A stretch of DNA of 6,260 nt from JASLBX01 sp036373915. GTDB lineage: Bacteria > Actinomycetota > Actinomycetes > Jiangellales > Jiangellaceae. The notes beneath the pieces are model-generated. The model was not told where the DNA came from. It saw only the letters and a program-made list of their open reading frames with translations, and made no database searches. Positions 4,837 to 6,260 of the stretch are shown here, piece after piece. Positions within the stretch are counted from its first letter, which is position 1; each line of letters starts with the position of its first letter. A program made the translations under genes and the position numbers. The stretch lies in assembly GCA_036373915.1 (NCBI GenBank), contig DASUUU010000009.1, forward strand, positions 1 through 6,260. The letters are read 5' to 3'.

Positions 4837-6260
4837 GTGCTGACTGAGCGGGTGCCCGCCTCGGCCGGCGCGGACGAGTTGTACGAAGCTTTCACCGACT
4901 GGGCGGGCGAACAGGGCTTCGAGCTGTACACCGCCCAGGACGAAGCGGTGATCGAACTCGTCTCCGGCTCGCACGTCATCCTGAACACCCCCACCGGATC
5001 CGGCAAGAGCCTTGTCGCGGTGGCCGCCCATTTCACCGCACTCGCCAGGCAGCAGCGCACGTTCTACACCGCACCGCTCAAAGCACTGGTTTCGGAGAAG
5101 TTCTTCAACCTCGTCGACGTGTTCGGCGCCGAGAACGTCGGCATGATGACCGGCGACTCCAGCGTCAACTCGGCTGCCCCGATCATCTGCTGCACTGCAG
5201 AGGTGCTCGCGAACGTCGCCCTGCGTGAGGGATCCGACGCGGACATCGGCCAGGTCGTCATGGACGAGTTTCATTTCTATGCCGACCCGCAGCGCGGTTG
5301 GGCCTGGCAGGTGCCGCTGCTGGAACTGCCGAAGGCGCAGTTCCTGCTCATGTCCGCAACGCTCGGCGATGTCTCGTTCTTCGAAAGGGACCTGCGCCGC
5401 CGCACCGGCCGGCAGGTCGCCGTCGTGACGTCCGCGGAGCGGCCGGTTCCGCTCACCTTCTCGTACTCGACCGAGCCGATGCACGAGCTACTGGACGAGC
5501 TGCTGAGCACCCACCGGGCGCCGGTCTACGTGGTCCACTTCACCCAGGCGGCCGCAATAGAGCGCGCGCAGGCGCTGACGAGTGTCAACGTGGCGACCCG
5601 AGCCGAACGCGACAAGATCGCGACGGAGATCGGCAAGTTCCGGTTCAGCGCCGGCTTCGGCAAGACGCTGTCCCGGCTGGTCCGCCACGGCATCGGCGTC
5701 CACCACGCCGGAATGCTGCCGAAGTACCGCCGGCTGGTCGAGCGGCTCACCCAGGCCGGCCTGCTCAAGGTCATCTGCGGGACGGACACCCTCGGTGTCG
5801 GCATCAACGTACCTATTCGCACCGTCGTGCTGTCCGGGCTGAGCAAATTCGACGGCACCCGTACCCGGCACCTCACCGCGCGCGAGTTTCACCAGATCGC
5901 CGGCCGCGCCGGGCGGGCGGGGTACGACACCCTCGGCGAGGTGGTGGTCCAGGCGCCCGAGCATGTCATCGAGAACGAGCGCGTGCTCGCGAAGGCGGGT
6001 GACGACCCGAAGAAGCGCCGGAAGATCGTCCGGAGGAAGCCACCGGAGGGTTTCGTCTCGTGGGGGCAGGCGACCTTCGATCGACTAGTCGCAGCCCCGC
6101 CGGAGCCGCTGACGTCCAGCTTCGAGGTCAGCCATGCCATGGTCATCGGCGTGATCAGCCGGCCGGGTGACGCGTTCGCCGCCATGCGCAAGATGCTCAC
6201 CGACAATCACGAACCGCCGGCCCGGCGTGTCCACCACATCCGCAGGGCCATCGCGATCTA
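4837..6260 (+). CDS. Ski2-like DEAD/DEAH-box helicase, probably the actinobacterial DUF3516 type (3' end outside window)
   Basis: The 474 visible residues hold both RecA-like lobes of a superfamily 2 helicase, an ATP-driven nucleic-acid unwinding enzyme. Motifs in order are Gln34 in YTAQDEAV (Q-motif-like), motif I TPTGSGKS (51-58), Ia APLKAL (79-84), CTAEVL (119-124), motif II DEFH (143-146), motif III SAT (173-175), HHAGMLP (289-295), motif V GTDTLGVGINVP (315-326) and motif VI QIAGRAGRAGYD (353-364). HHAGMLP and QIAGRAGR are typical of the Ski2/Mtr4/HelY group, which mostly act on RNA. A basic stretch DPKKRRKIVRRK (390-401) follows the second lobe, then a helical region continuing past the edge. 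Layout and wording fit actinobacterial helicases annotated with a C-terminal DUF3516 domain, but that domain is mostly outside the window. Motif II has Phe where DExH relatives usually have Val, Ile or Cys. No frameshift or stop occurs in the visible part. It diverges from alkB. Confidence 0.92.
   Translation, partial: MLTERVPASAGADELYEAFTDWAGEQGFELYTAQDEAVIELVSGSHVILNTPTGSGKSLVAVAAHFTALARQQRTFYTAPLKALVSEKFFNLVDVFGAENVGMMTGDSSVNSAAPIICCTAEVLANVALREGSDADIGQVVMDEFHFYADPQRGWAWQVPLLELPKAQFLLMSATLGDVSFFERDLRRRTGRQVAVVTSAERPVPLTFSYSTEPMHELLDELLSTHRAPVYVVHFTQAAAIERAQALTSVNVATRAERDKIATEIGKFRFSAGFGKTLSRLVRHGIGVHHAGMLPKYRRLVERLTQAGLLKVICGTDTLGVGINVPIRTVVLSGLSKFDGTRTRHLTAREFHQIAGRAGRAGYDTLGEVVVQAPEHVIENERVLAKAGDDPKKRRKIVRRKPPEGFVSWGQATFDRLVAAPPEPLTSSFEVSHAMVIGVISRPGDAFAAMRKMLTDNHEPPARRVHHIRRAIAI

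Noticed and set aside
4726..5484. N-terminal extension of the alkB frame (253 extra codons)
   Set aside because: It runs antisense to the helicase, whose motifs are intact, and crosses the divergent promoter region. AlkB proteins are about 200-220 residues, and an ATG with AGCAGG precedes the family-like sequence.
5298..6002. A 234-codon plus-strand frame within the helicase
   Set aside because: It is a frame-shifted shadow, Arg/Pro/Gly/Ala-rich. The helicase frame through the same bases contains motifs III, V and VI in order.

Overview
The window is GC-rich, with GTG starts, strong G/C preference at third codon positions and dense gene packing. It looks like a chromosomal segment of an actinobacterium (Actinomycetota, of a mycobacterial or pseudonocardial kind; the genus cannot be read from the sequence). 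No tRNA, rRNA, CRISPR array, transposase, integrase or other mobile-element signature was seen.

Layout. (1) The left edge holds the end of a rightward gene carrying a carboxypeptidase-regulatory-like (CarboxypepD_reg) beta-sandwich domain, closed by an intrinsic terminator at 391-432. (2) A rightward two-gene unit follows: a small secreted or membrane-anchored Pro/Ala-rich protein (511-870) and, 49 bp later, a SecD-SecF fusion protein (920-3223). A perfect inverted repeat spans the gap between them. (3) A leftward pair follows: an AlkB-type 2-oxoglutarate/Fe(II) dioxygenase (4725-4081) and, 45 bp downstream of it, a DUF2236/MpaB-type putative oxygenase (4035-3205). The 3' end of the latter overlaps the 3' end of secDF by 19 bp, tail to tail. 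(4) A rightward Ski2-like DEAD/DEAH-box helicase starts at 4837 and runs off the right edge. It diverges from alkB across a 111-bp region containing dyad symmetries.

How the genes may work together. The secretion unit pairs a proton-driven Sec accessory protein, outside the usual yajC-secD-secF neighbourhood, with an unrecognised exported protein. The alkB/helicase divergent pair joins a nucleic-acid demethylase with a Ski2-family helicase. This parallels the eukaryotic ALKBH3-ASCC3 alkylation-repair partnership, but a functional link here is inference. No stretch above 300 bp lacks a gene; the longest gap is 372-510. No frank novel system is evident. The best leads are the alkB/helicase pairing, the orphan secreted protein with a second-type SecDF, and the inverted repeats at 869-898 and 4735-4756.
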